From JALZDI01 sp965653225 (GTDB lineage Bacteria; Actinomycetota; Actinomycetes; Propionibacteriales; Nocardioidaceae), in assembly GCA_965653225.1 (NCBI GenBank), contig CBFGZI010000027.1, positions 1 through 36,075 of the forward strand: a DNA stretch of 36,075 nt, read 5' to 3'. Under the pieces are notes generated by a model. It was not told the DNA's origin. It made no database searches and saw only the letters and a program-made list of their open reading frames with translations. A program made the position numbers and the translations under genes. This document shows, one piece after another, positions 1 through 8,700 of the stretch (positions within the stretch are counted from its first letter, which is position 1; each line of letters begins with the position of its first letter).

Positions 1-67
1 CGCGCACGCGCGAAACCAGCGCGTGCGCAAAAAGCAGCACGAACAGCAGCGCTACGACGAGCACCAT
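1..67 (-). CDS. N-terminus of a membrane protein (partial, runs off the window)
   Basis: Reading leftward from an ATG at 67, the 22 visible residues begin MVLVVALLFVLLFAHALVSR and continue with basic residues. This is one strongly hydrophobic helix followed by positive charges, as at the start of a polytopic membrane protein; cation/proton antiporters often start this way, but that is only a guess. A purine-rich GGGAG lies about 12 bases before the ATG. The gene is divergent from the Asp-rich peptide gene at 234, so the 166-base gap should hold promoters for both. The rest of the gene is outside the window, so no function can be fixed. Confidence 0.45.
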   Translation of the reverse strand, partial: MVLVVALLFVLLFAHALVSRVR

Positions 68-233
68 CGCCGCTTCGACGCTCCCTTGTTCTCGCGACCG
101 GGGTCGCGCCGGGGTCGGGCCCTCCTGCTCAGGCCTCCTAGGATGCAGCCTAGATGCCCGACGCCCTCTCTAGGGGGCGAACCTCCGCAATGGTGGAGTG
201 CTCGGGCGCTCGCCGACACGACAGGAGGACGCC

Positions 234-575
234 ATGACCAGCACCCCCGGTGACCCGCTGCGCGACGACGCCATGGAGACGGTTCCGGGTCCGGGCGGCA
301 GTAACCCGGGCACCGACGCCGACGCGAAGGACGCCGACGCCGACGCGCGGGACGCCGACGCCGACGCGAGAGACGCCGACGCCGACGCGCGGGACGCTGA
401 CGCCGACGGCACCGACGCCGACGGCACCGACGGTGACAGCCGCGACGGCGACAGCACCGACAGCAGCGACGGCGACAGCCGGGACGCAGACGGGACCGAC
501 GCAGACGGGACCGATGCGGACGGAACGGACGCCGACGGTACCGACGGGACCGACGCGGACGGGACCGACGCCTGA
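234..575 (+). CDS. Asp-rich repetitive small protein upstream of cupin oxygenase
   Basis: A 113-residue acidic protein that I do not recognise. The start at 234 is fixed by an AGGAGG at 223-228, five bases before the ATG. The first ~25 residues (MTSTPGDPLRDDAMETVPGP and on) are non-repetitive; the rest is almost only Asp, Ala, Gly, Thr, Ser and Arg in short units: DADADAR three times, then DADGT and DGDSR variants to the C-terminus. There is no signal peptide, Cys or hydrophobic core, so it is probably disordered, and it could bind cations. The stop is three bases before the TTG of the cupin gene, which has no good Shine-Dalgarno of its own, so the two look translationally coupled. A small hairpin (162-179) lies in the leader. 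It could be a modification substrate or precursor peptide of the cupin enzyme (inference), or a low-complexity ORF without function. The high Asp-codon GC repeats also open the other frames, so coding status rests on the ribosome binding site and coupling. Confidence 0.6.
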   Translation: MTSTPGDPLRDDAMETVPGPGGSNPGTDADAKDADADARDADADARDADADARDADADGTDADGTDGDSRDGDSTDSSDGDSRDADGTDADGTDADGTDADGTDGTDADGTDA

Positions 576-578
576 CCC

Positions 579-1715
579 TTGGACGCGCTCTCACTGCTCT
601 GTGGTGATGCCCAGGCCTTCGTGCAGAAGGTCTGGGCGTCCCACGTGCACGTCCACCACACCCGGCCCGAAGACCTGGCCGCGGTGCTGTCATTGGACGA
701 CGTCGACCACCTGCTGACCCAGACCGGCATGCGCACCCCCGCCCTGCGGCTGGCCCGCGACGGGCAGGTGCTGCCGTCGTCGCGGTTCACCCGCTCCGCG
801 ACGCTGGCAGGTGTGGCCATGACCGGGCTGGTCGACGCCCGCAAGGTTCTCGACCTCTTCGACGACGGGGCCACGGTGGTGCTGCAGGGGCTGCACCGGT
901 ACTGGCCGCCGCTCACCGACCTCGTCCGCGACCTCGAGCTGGCCCTCGGACACCCCTGCCAGGCCAACGCCTACCTCACCCCGCCCGGGTCACAGGGGTT
1001 CGCGCTGCACCACGACTCCCACGACGTGTTCGTGTTCCAGACCCACGGCACCAAGGAGTGGGAGGTGCACGACGACTCGGGTCGCCGGCAGGTGCTGATG
1101 GAGCCGGGCACGTCGATGTACCTGCCCACCGGCACACCCCACGCCGCCCGCACCCAGGCCAGCGCCTCGCTGCACGTCACCGTCGGGGTCAACCAGGTGA
1201 CGTGGCGGCAGGTGATGGAGCGAGCGGTACGGCAGGCCCTCGACGCGCAGGAGTGGCAGGAGCCGCTGCCGGCGGGCGACCTCGACGACCAGGCCGCGCT
1301 GGCGGGCGCGATCGGCGCCCGGATGAACACGCTGGCCCAGCGGATCCGCGCCGCGGACCCCGAGGCGACGGCCGCGGCCGAGATGCAGCGGTTCCTCACC
1401 AACCGCCCGGCTGCGCTGCGCAACGGGCTGCGTGACCGACTGGCCGTACGGTCGCTGCACGACGACACTCCGCTGCGCCGCCGCACCGGCTCGGTCTGCG
1501 TGCTGGTCGACGCGGCGCCCGGGCAGGACCGGCTGCGGGTGCTGCTCGGCGACCGCGAGCTCCGGGTGCCCACCTACCTGCGCGCCGCGCTCGAGCACGT
1601 GCGCACCCACCCTCGCCTGTCGCCCGCCGACCTGTCCCCGTGGCTTGACGAGGAGAGCCGCCTGGTGCTCACCCGACGCCTGGTGGTGGAGGGCCTCCTC
1701 GAGGTCGACGAGTGA
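579..1715 (+). CDS. JmjC-like cupin (cupin_4) Fe(II)/2-oxoglutarate oxygenase family protein
   Basis: A 378-residue member of the cupin_4/JmjC-like family, which includes the bacterial ribosomal protein hydroxylase RoxA/YcfD. Members normally use Fe(II) and 2-oxoglutarate to hydroxylate protein side chains; the substrate here is unknown. The metal site is visible: H144-x-D146 in ALHHDSHDVFVFQTHG and H188 in LPTGTPHAAR. Further family landmarks are LQGLHRYWPP and GHPCQANAYLTPPG. The C-terminal ~190 residues would hold the dimerisation and winged-helix parts seen in RoxA-like proteins. The TTG start is chosen because it gives the family N-terminus (LSLLCGDAQAFVQKVW) and sits three bases after the Asp-rich ORF. 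Its stop overlaps the GTG of the sucrase/ferredoxin-like gene, making a coupled operon. The family assignment is firm; the exact activity is inferred. Confidence 0.85.
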   Translation: MDALSLLCGDAQAFVQKVWASHVHVHHTRPEDLAAVLSLDDVDHLLTQTGMRTPALRLARDGQVLPSSRFTRSATLAGVAMTGLVDARKVLDLFDDGATVVLQGLHRYWPPLTDLVRDLELALGHPCQANAYLTPPGSQGFALHHDSHDVFVFQTHGTKEWEVHDDSGRRQVLMEPGTSMYLPTGTPHAARTQASASLHVTVGVNQVTWRQVMERAVRQALDAQEWQEPLPAGDLDDQAALAGAIGARMNTLAQRIRAADPEATAAAEMQRFLTNRPAALRNGLRDRLAVRSLHDDTPLRRRTGSVCVLVDAAPGQDRLRVLLGDRELRVPTYLRAALEHVRTHPRLSPADLSPWLDEESRLVLTRRLVVEGLLEVDE

Positions 1716-2626
1716 GCCGAGCCTTCCGCTGCTCCGCCCAGAGCGCGGCGCTGGCCGAGCCGATGGCCGGCACGGCCTCCACCGTGCGCGCCTTCCTCCT
1801 GCTCGAGATGCCCGGCCCGTGGGGCGTGGACGCCCTGCGCGACGGGCGGCTCCCCGACGACCTGTCCACCGAGCTCGAGCGCCGCTGCGAGCGTCTGGGC
1901 GTCCGGCCCCTGCTCGTGCGCCGGCACGGCCGCACCCGCACCCGCACGGCACGCTGCTTCGGTGCGTACGCCGACCCGCACCACCCGTGGATGGAGTCCA
2001 CCGAGCTGCAACACCCCGAGGAGGTGCTCGACCTGCCCCTGGACCGGCTCCCCCGGGGTGAGTCCATCGGGCTTGAGCTGCACCGCGAGCCGGTCTTCCT
2101 GGTCTGTACCCACGGCCGCCACGACGTCTGCTGCGCCGAGCACGGCCGTCCCGTCGCGGCCGCGCTGGCGGCCTCGTACCCCCAGCTCACCTGGGAGTGC
2201 TCACACATCGGCGGCGACCGGTTCGCCGGCAACGTCGTGGTGCTGCCCGACGGTCTCTACTACGGGCGTGCCGACCGCCAGTCCGCGCCGGGGATCGTCC
2301 GCAACCACCTCTCCGGCGACCTCGACCTCGACCACCTGCGCGGCCGGGCCGGCTACCGGTTCGCCACCCAGGCGGCCGAGTGGCACCTGCGCCGGCAGAT
2401 CGGGGTGACGGGTACGCGACGGCTCCGGCTGGAGCGGGAGCGCACCCGCGACGACGTCACCGACGTGGTCTTCGCCGTGGACGACGGGCAGCGCTGGCGG
2501 GTGCGCGTACGGGCCGGCCGCGGTGAGCCCTGCCAGCTCACCTGCCGGTCCGAACGGCCGCGACGCCCGCTGCGATTCGAGCTGCTCGGGATGGAGCCCG
2601 TCGAGGGCACCGACCCCCCTCGCTGA
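1712..2626 (+). CDS. sucrase/ferredoxin-like family protein
   Basis: A 304-residue protein of the sucrase/ferredoxin-like family (Pfam Suc_Fer-like), which has a thioredoxin-like [2Fe-2S] ferredoxin fold; its physiological role is poorly known. Visible signatures are the Cys-rich segment with C132, C140 and C141 (VCTHGRHDVCCAEHGRP), C163 in WECSHIGGDRFAGN, and the downstream LPDGLYYGR. These are the usual candidate cluster ligands. The GTG start overlaps the cupin stop by four bases (GTGA), so the gene is translationally coupled to the oxygenase. A ferredoxin-like partner beside an Fe(II) oxygenase suggests electron supply or iron-site maintenance, but that is inference. It is followed by ~185 bases without a gene. 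Confidence 0.85.
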   Translation: MSRAFRCSAQSAALAEPMAGTASTVRAFLLLEMPGPWGVDALRDGRLPDDLSTELERRCERLGVRPLLVRRHGRTRTRTARCFGAYADPHHPWMESTELQHPEEVLDLPLDRLPRGESIGLELHREPVFLVCTHGRHDVCCAEHGRPVAAALAASYPQLTWECSHIGGDRFAGNVVVLPDGLYYGRADRQSAPGIVRNHLSGDLDLDHLRGRAGYRFATQAAEWHLRRQIGVTGTRRLRLERERTRDDVTDVVFAVDDGQRWRVRVRAGRGEPCQLTCRSERPRRPLRFELLGMEPVEGTDPPR

Positions 2627-2717
2627 CCCCGCTGACCCCCGCTGACTCCCGCACTGCCCCCTCGCCGACCCCTGCGTGACGGCCCCCGCACGGCCCGCTG
2701 ACTGTTTTGACGCTTCG

Positions 2718-2750
2718 TTGACAACGGCCGCCCACCATCCGTGTCAGATA
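2718..2750 (+). promoter_or_regulatory. possible promoter upstream of the copper membrane-protein operon
   Basis: TTGACA at 2718-2723 matches the -35 consensus, and CAGATA (2745-2750) is the best A/T-containing -10 candidate. The spacing of 21 bases is long, so this is a weak prediction. It lies about 60 bases before the start at 2812 in the only A/T-richer stretch of this gap. Confidence 0.3.
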
Positions 2751-2811
2751 CAGCCGAGTGCTCCGTGTGGGGGCTCCGGCTCCGTGGGGATCTGATGGGG
2801 GTAGTCCAGCC

Positions 2812-3441
2812 ATGAGCACAGCGACGACACGACCGGGCATCGTCCCGGCGCGTTCGGCCGCGGCTCTGCTGGCGTGGGCGACCGCCCTGACCCTGACCGG
2901 CTCCGCCTGGCTGGTGTGGATGGCCGGACAGCCGTCCACCGGTGCCGCGGTCCGTTCGGGCCCGCACGGGATCGCCGCCTGGATGATGACCTCGCTGCTC
3001 GCGCTGCCGGTGGTCATCGGCGGCGTCTGGGTGAGCACCCAGCTCAGCCGGCTGGTCCGCGGCGCGATCGGCGCCAGCCCGCTCACCGTGACCCACCAGG
3101 CAGTCGTGGTCTCCGGCGCGGCCTCGACCGGCCTGGGTACGGGCTGGCACCTGCAGACCGCGTTCGCCGGGGCGGACCCGCCCGCGCCGACGCTGTTCTC
3201 CGCAGTCGTCCTCTTTGTCTCCGTCACCATCGTCGCGCCCCTGCTCGTCACCGCCGTCGCCTGCTTGACCGACCGGTCGCCGCGACGCAGCGCACTTTCT
3301 TCCCGACGTCTCGTCGGATCCCGCTCCGGCGCCCTGGCCGCGCCGAGCGCCAAAGCCGCCATCGGCGCCATGCCCCATCCCGCAGGCGCACCCCGCACGT
3401 ACTTCTACGTGGGGTGCCTGGACCTGAGAGGGATGTCATGA
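2812..3441 (+). CDS. small polytopic membrane protein coupled to copCD
   Basis: A 209-residue protein with about three or four hydrophobic segments (approximately residues 13-35, 53-75 and 125-150), a His between them (TVTHQAVVVSG) and a short C-terminal tail. I do not recognise the family. The ATG at 2812 (MSTATTRPG) is preferred to the upstream in-frame codons because it follows a G-rich stretch and puts the first hydrophobic segment near the N-terminus. Its stop overlaps the ATG of the copper gene (ATGA at 3438-3441), so the two are translationally coupled and probably act together at the membrane. A role in copper handling is inferred from context only. Confidence 0.7.
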   Translation: MSTATTRPGIVPARSAAALLAWATALTLTGSAWLVWMAGQPSTGAAVRSGPHGIAAWMMTSLLALPVVIGGVWVSTQLSRLVRGAIGASPLTVTHQAVVVSGAASTGLGTGWHLQTAFAGADPPAPTLFSAVVLFVSVTIVAPLLVTAVACLTDRSPRRSALSSRRLVGSRSGALAAPSAKAAIGAMPHPAGAPRTYFYVGCLDLRGMS

Positions 3442-5435
3442 AGACTGCAGCACGCAGACTTGCCGCCACGCTGGTCGCCCTGTTCGCCGGCGCCCTGACC
3501 GTGCTGGTCACCGCCTTGCCCGCGTCGGCGCACGCGGCGCTGCTCGACACCAACCCGGCGCCGAGCAGCGTCGTCGCCAAGGCGCCCGCCACGATCCGCA
3601 TGAGGTTCAGCGAGCCGGTGCAGATCACCAGCGGGTCGCTCGCCGTGACCGGGCCCGACGGTAACCAGCTCAGCGGCCTGAACCCGGCGGCGGACCCCAA
3701 CGACGGCACCACCATGGTCGGCACGCTGCCCAGCTCGCTGCCCAACGGCACCTACGTCGTCGCCTGGCGGGTCGTGTCGCTCGACAGCCACCCGGTCTCC
3801 GGCAGGTTCGCGTTCGCCGTCGGCTCGCCCTCGGCTCCGCTGGTGCAGTCCAACTCGACGACGGCGGCCGGGCCGACCGTGCTCGGTGGCGCCGGACGCT
3901 CGATGGCCGCCGCGGGTGGTCTCGCGCTCGCCGGGCTGGCCGCCTTCCCGCTGCTGGTGCTGGCTCCGGCCCGCCGGCGGCTGAGGGACGGCGCCGCCCT
4001 GGACGCCGAGGCCCGTCGCCGGCTGCACTGGCCGCTGGCCGCAGCAGGTGGCGTTGCCGCCGTCGGCACGGTGGCGATCCTGGTGGACACCGCCCGCGAC
4101 GCCGGCTCGTCGCTGCAGACGGTCGCGTTCGACACCCGTACCGGGCTGCTGCTGGTGGCCAGGCTGGTCCTGCTCGTGGTCACGGTCGCAGCTCTGACCA
4201 CCTGGATCGACCGGCCCCAGGCCGGGCCGCGCGAGAGCCGCGTACGACTCGGTGTCGCGCTGGCCGGGGCGCTCGGCGTGCTGGCGACGTTCTCGCTGTC
4301 CAGCCACGCGGCGGCCGCTCCCGTCGTCCGGACCGCCGCGCTCGCGTTCGACTTCGCCCACCGCCTCGCCGCGGGAACCTGGACCGGGGGGCTGCTCGCA
4401 CTGGCCCTGGCCGGCATCCCGGCCGCCCGCGCGGTCGCCGGCAACAACGCCGACCTGGTCGGGGACGGCGCCGCAGCCCTGTTCAGCAGGTTCAGCGTCA
4501 TCGCGCAGGTGGCGATGGTGGCGGTGCTGATGACCGGCCTCTACCCGGCCATCCAGCAGATCACGGGCCTGTCCGACCTGGGACAGACCACGTGGGGCCT
4601 GGCCCTGACGGCCAAGGTGGCGCTGTGGGCGAGCATCATGATGTTCGCCGCCGCCAACGCGTTCACGTTCGTCCCGGCCCTGGCCGGACGGGCCGGCGCC
4701 GCCGCTCGGCGACTGGCCGCGGTCGACCAGCTCCGCTCCGCGGTGCGCGTCGAGCTCGGGCTCGCCGCCGTGCTGATCGTGGTCGCCGCGGTGATGTCGG
4801 CCTCGCCGCAGCCGGCCCAGCAGCTCGAGGCCGAGGCGCAGCAGCAGGCGCCGAAGTTCGTGAGCGCGACCGCGGCCGGCTCGTCGCACGGCTTCGTCGC
4901 GTCGGTGCACGCCATCCGGGGCGCCGCCCCGAGCGCCCCGACCGCGTTCCACGTCGACCTGTTCACCGGGACCACCCCGGTCAAGGCCGCCCGCGGCACG
5001 GTGGTGCTGCAGGGGCCCGACGGCGCGCAGCAGCAGGTGCCGCTGCGGTTCGCCGGAGCCGGCGAGTGGGTCGGAGTCGCGTCCGTCGTCCCCGGCGAGT
5101 ACCGGCTGACCACGCGGTTCGACCGGCAAGACCAGGTGCTGACCATGCCGATGAAGGTGCAGCTGCCGGCCGCCCCGCTGTCGACGGCGACCGGGCCCAC
5201 CCGCGCCCAGCAGGTGGAGCGCGCCGACACTGCACTCACCGTGAGCCTGGCCGGGCTCCTGCTCAGCGCCGGCCTGGCCGGCCTCGTGTTCGCGGTACGA
5301 CGGCGGCAACGCCTCGTACCCGCCCCAGTCGTTCCGGCTGTCGGTTCCCCAGGACCGCCGGCCGGGCGGGAGAAACACCCAAGACGGTCCGATAGTCAGC
5401 GGAGTCAACAGTCCCCAGGCTCCCGACACCGCTGA
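3438..5435 (+). CDS. copper resistance protein, CopC-CopD fusion with C-terminal YtkA-like domain
   Basis: A 665-residue membrane protein. Residues 1-31 form a signal peptide ending PASA, so the mature protein starts with H32 (HAALLDTNPAPSS), the first Cu(II) ligand of CopC domains. D116 and H118 in SLDSHPVSG complete the usual His/Asp/His site. From about residue 150 to 460 there are eight transmembrane segments of the CopD type, with conserved His in SSHAAAAP and FDFAHRLAAGTWTGG. An extracytoplasmic YtkA/FixH-like beta domain follows (about 480-590), then a last transmembrane helix (about 605-630) and a basic tail. This layout resembles Bacillus YcnJ and actinobacterial copper importers/resistance proteins. 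It is coupled to the membrane protein upstream. Whether it imports or detoxifies copper cannot be told here. Confidence 0.9.
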   Translation: MKTAARRLAATLVALFAGALTVLVTALPASAHAALLDTNPAPSSVVAKAPATIRMRFSEPVQITSGSLAVTGPDGNQLSGLNPAADPNDGTTMVGTLPSSLPNGTYVVAWRVVSLDSHPVSGRFAFAVGSPSAPLVQSNSTTAAGPTVLGGAGRSMAAAGGLALAGLAAFPLLVLAPARRRLRDGAALDAEARRRLHWPLAAAGGVAAVGTVAILVDTARDAGSSLQTVAFDTRTGLLLVARLVLLVVTVAALTTWIDRPQAGPRESRVRLGVALAGALGVLATFSLSSHAAAAPVVRTAALAFDFAHRLAAGTWTGGLLALALAGIPAARAVAGNNADLVGDGAAALFSRFSVIAQVAMVAVLMTGLYPAIQQITGLSDLGQTTWGLALTAKVALWASIMMFAAANAFTFVPALAGRAGAAARRLAAVDQLRSAVRVELGLAAVLIVVAAVMSASPQPAQQLEAEAQQQAPKFVSATAAGSSHGFVASVHAIRGAAPSAPTAFHVDLFTGTTPVKAARGTVVLQGPDGAQQQVPLRFAGAGEWVGVASVVPGEYRLTTRFDRQDQVLTMPMKVQLPAAPLSTATGPTRAQQVERADTALTVSLAGLLLSAGLAGLVFAVRRRQRLVPAPVVPAVGSPGPPAGREKHPRRSDSQRSQQSPGSRHR

Positions 5436-5447
5436 CCGGACCCAACC

Positions 5448-5588
5448 CCGAGAGGGGGGCACCGATGCCCCCTGGTTGCCCCCCTCTCGGCCTCCGACTC
5501 CGAGAGGGGAGCGCCTATGCCCCCTGGCGCTCCCCTCTCGGCACCAATGCCGTGAGGGGCACCTCGATGCCCCCTGGTGCCCCTCACC
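5448..5588. repeat. three tandem hairpins with conserved C-rich loops
   Basis: Within the 342-base gap 5436-5777 there are three consecutive inverted repeats. Hairpin 1: arms 5448-5461 and 5477-5490 (14 bp, perfect). Hairpin 2: 5500-5515 and 5526-5541 (16 bp, perfect). Hairpin 3: 5552-5563 and 5576-5587 (12 bp, perfect). Each loop contains the same ATGCCCCCT, while the arm sequences differ between copies and change in a compensating way. They may terminate copCD transcription or form a structured RNA; no U-tract follows. The remainder of the gap (5590-5777) holds two TTGACG hexamers at 5663 and 5674, with no convincing -10, ahead of the peroxidase gene. Confidence 0.8.
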
Positions 5589-5777
5589 GGCTCACTCCCC
5601 TGGTTCGGGGCGGCGCGAGCCCCAAGGTTGCCTGCGCCAACAGTCGCGGAGCCCAAGGGCCTTTGACGCTGCCTTGACGTGGCGCGTGCACGTTTCTGCT
5701 CAGAGGTTGCCGCCCACCTGGGGTACCTCGGACGGGGGTCCGGGGAACGGGGCGGCTCGAGGCTCTGGGGGGCTCTC

Positions 5778-8700
5778 ATGGCGTCTTCGCTCGACCACGC
5801 CCGCGTGCGCGCGGGACGACTTCTCGGTAGGCGGTCAGGCCGCTCCACCGCCGTCCGGCGGAGGGCGCGGCTGGCCGCCGTCAGCGTTCTCACGGTGGCG
5901 GCCGGCCTGGTGCCGTTGGGCGAGGACCTGGGCGGTCTGGGCGCCCGGGCCTACGCCGCGCCGGTCGGCCAGGGCTTCAACCTGAACCCCTCGGACCTGA
6001 AGTTCATCCTGGCCCAGATCAAGATCGCCGAGCAGCACGCGCGGAGCTTCAACCCGCAGAACCCGTGCGCGGGCCTCGTCGGCCCCGGCCCGGACCAGAT
6101 CCCGGTGGGCGGCAACTCGGTCGAGCTCCCGTGGGGCCTGCGCACCGTCGACGGCACCTGCAACAACCTGCTGCCCGACCAGAGCAAGTACGGCGCGGCC
6201 GACCAGATCTTCCCTCGCCGCGTCGACGCGAGCTTCCTGGACGCCGAGCCGGCGACCATGGACACCGACGGCCCCGGCCCGGCGGCCGCCGGTGACCCGA
6301 CGTCGTACAAGCAGACCAGCGGCAACGTCTTCGACTCCCAGCCGCGGGTGATCAGCAACCTGGTCGTCGACCAGACCGAGGCCAACCCGGCCGCGGTCGC
6401 GGCGGCCGGGCCCGGCGCGGCCAAGGATCCCGCCACCGGCACGCTGTCGATCCCCAACGTCGCTCCCGACGTCGGCCTGTCCGCGCCGTACAACTCCGTC
6501 TTCACCTTCTTCGGCCAGTTCTTCGACCACGGCCTCGACCTGGTCGGCAAGAGCGGCGGCACGGTGTTCATGCCGCTCAAGGACGACGACCCGCTCATCG
6601 CCGGTCCCGACGGCGTGCGGGTCGACGACCCGGGCACCCCGGGCAACGAGGCGGCCGACAACCTGCCGCCGCAGCTGCGGTTCATGGCGGTCACCCGGTC
6701 GACCAACCAGCCCGGGCCGGACGGCAGGCTGGGCACCGCCGACGACGTCCACGAGGCCACCAACCTCACCACGCCGTTCGTCGACCAGAACCAGACCTAC
6801 AGCTCGCACCCGGCGCACCAGGTCTTCCTGCGCGAGTACGTGTTGAACGCCGCCGGCAAGCCGGTCTCCACCGGCCGCCTGGTCGAGGGCTCGGCGGGCG
6901 GTCAGGCCACCTGGGCCGACATCAAGACCCAGGCGCGCACGCTGCTGGGCATCGCCCTGGACGACCAGGACGTGCTCAACGTGCCGCTGCTGGCCACCGA
7001 CCCGTACGGCAGGTTCCTCCCCGACCCGCAGACCGGCTTCCCGCAGCTGGTGACCGCGAACGGCCTCGTCTCCGGTACGCCCGCCGCACCGGTGGACGCG
7101 ACTCTGGCGCTGCGCACCGGGCACGCGTTCCTCGACGACATCGCCCACCACGCGGTGCCGTTCGGCGACCCGACCGGACGCGGCGGTCCCGGCCGCCCGC
7201 TCACCGCGGACTCCGGCGCGGCCGACACCGCCAACCCGGTGGCCGACGACCACAACCCGGCCACGTACGACGACGAGATGCTGGGCGCGCACTTCATCGC
7301 CGGCGACGGCCGGGTCAACGAGAACATCGGCCTGACCTCGATCCACCACGTGTTCCACTCCGAGCACAACCGGCTGGCCGGCGCCGAGAGCGTCCCCGGC
7401 AGCGTCAAGAACGTGCTGGTCAACGAGGACCCGGCGAGCGTGGCCGACTGGAAGCTGCCGGACGGCTCCTGGAACGGCGAGCGCATCTTCCAGGCCGCCA
7501 AGTTCGTCACCGAGATGGAGTACCAGCACCTGGTGTTCGAGGAGTTCGCCCGCAAGGTGCAGCCGATGGTGAACGCCTTCGGCGAGGGCGGCGTCGGCTA
7601 CGACACCAGCGTCAACCCCGCGATCAAGGCGGAGTTCGCGCACGCGGTCTACCGCTTCGGCCACTCGATGCTGACCGAGACCGTCGCCCGCCGCAACGCC
7701 GACGGCTCCCACAACGACGTGCCGCTGCTGGACGCGTTCCTCAACCCCCAGGAGTTCACCGACGGCGGGTCGGCCGGGACGCTGACGGCCGACGAGGCGG
7801 CGGGCAGCGTGTTCCGCGGCATGTCGCGCCAGCGCGGCAACGAGATCGACGAGTTCGTGACCGCGGCGCTGCGCAGCAACCTGCTGGGCCTGCCGCTGGA
7901 CCTGGCCGCGATCAACATGGCGCGTGCCCGTGAGGCCGGCGTACCGACCTTGAACGAGGCCCGCCGGCAGTTCTTCGCCGAGTCGAACAACAGCCAGGTG
8001 CAGCCGTACGACAGCTGGCTCGACCTCGGCTTCTCCCTGCGCCACCCCGAGTCGCTGGTGAACTTCGTGGCCGCCTACGGCACCCACCCGAGCCTGGCCG
8101 GTCCCGACCAGGTCGTGGGCACCTCCGACGACACCGCCACGACCCTGGTGGCCAAGCGCCGCGCGGCGCAGCTGCTGGTCGACGCGGACGCGACGAACCC
8201 CGCGACCCCGGCCGACGCCGTCGACTTCATGAACGGCACCGGCGCGTGGAACGGCCGGCAGACCGGCCTGGACGACATCGACCTGTGGGTCGGCGGCCTG
8301 GCCGAGAAGCCGATGATCTTCGGCGGCCTCCTGGGCCCGACGTTCAACTACGTGTTCGAGCTGCAGCTGGAGAGCCTGCAGTTCGGCGACCGGTTCTACT
8401 ACCTGTCGCGCACCGCGGGCCTGAACCTGCTGACCCAGCTCGAGGGCAACTCGTTCGCCGAGCTGGTCATGCGCAACACCGACGTGGAGGGCCTGCCGGC
8501 CGACGCGTTCTCCAGGCCCGACCTGGTGTTCAACGTCGGCAGGCTCGGCACCACGGGCGCGGTGCTCGACGACGCGACCACCGAGGACTACGACGAGTCC
8601 AAGCTGCTCACCCGCAACCAGGTGAACGGCACCATCCGGTTCGCCGGCCCCGAGCACACGGTGTGGAACGGAACCGCCGGCAACGACCGGGTGTGGTCCA

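Noticed and set aside
52..967. Long leftward open frames opposite the Asp-repeat and cupin genes
   Set aside because: They are Arg/Ser/Ala-rich shadows of GC-rich coding sequence, with no domain content or ribosome binding site.
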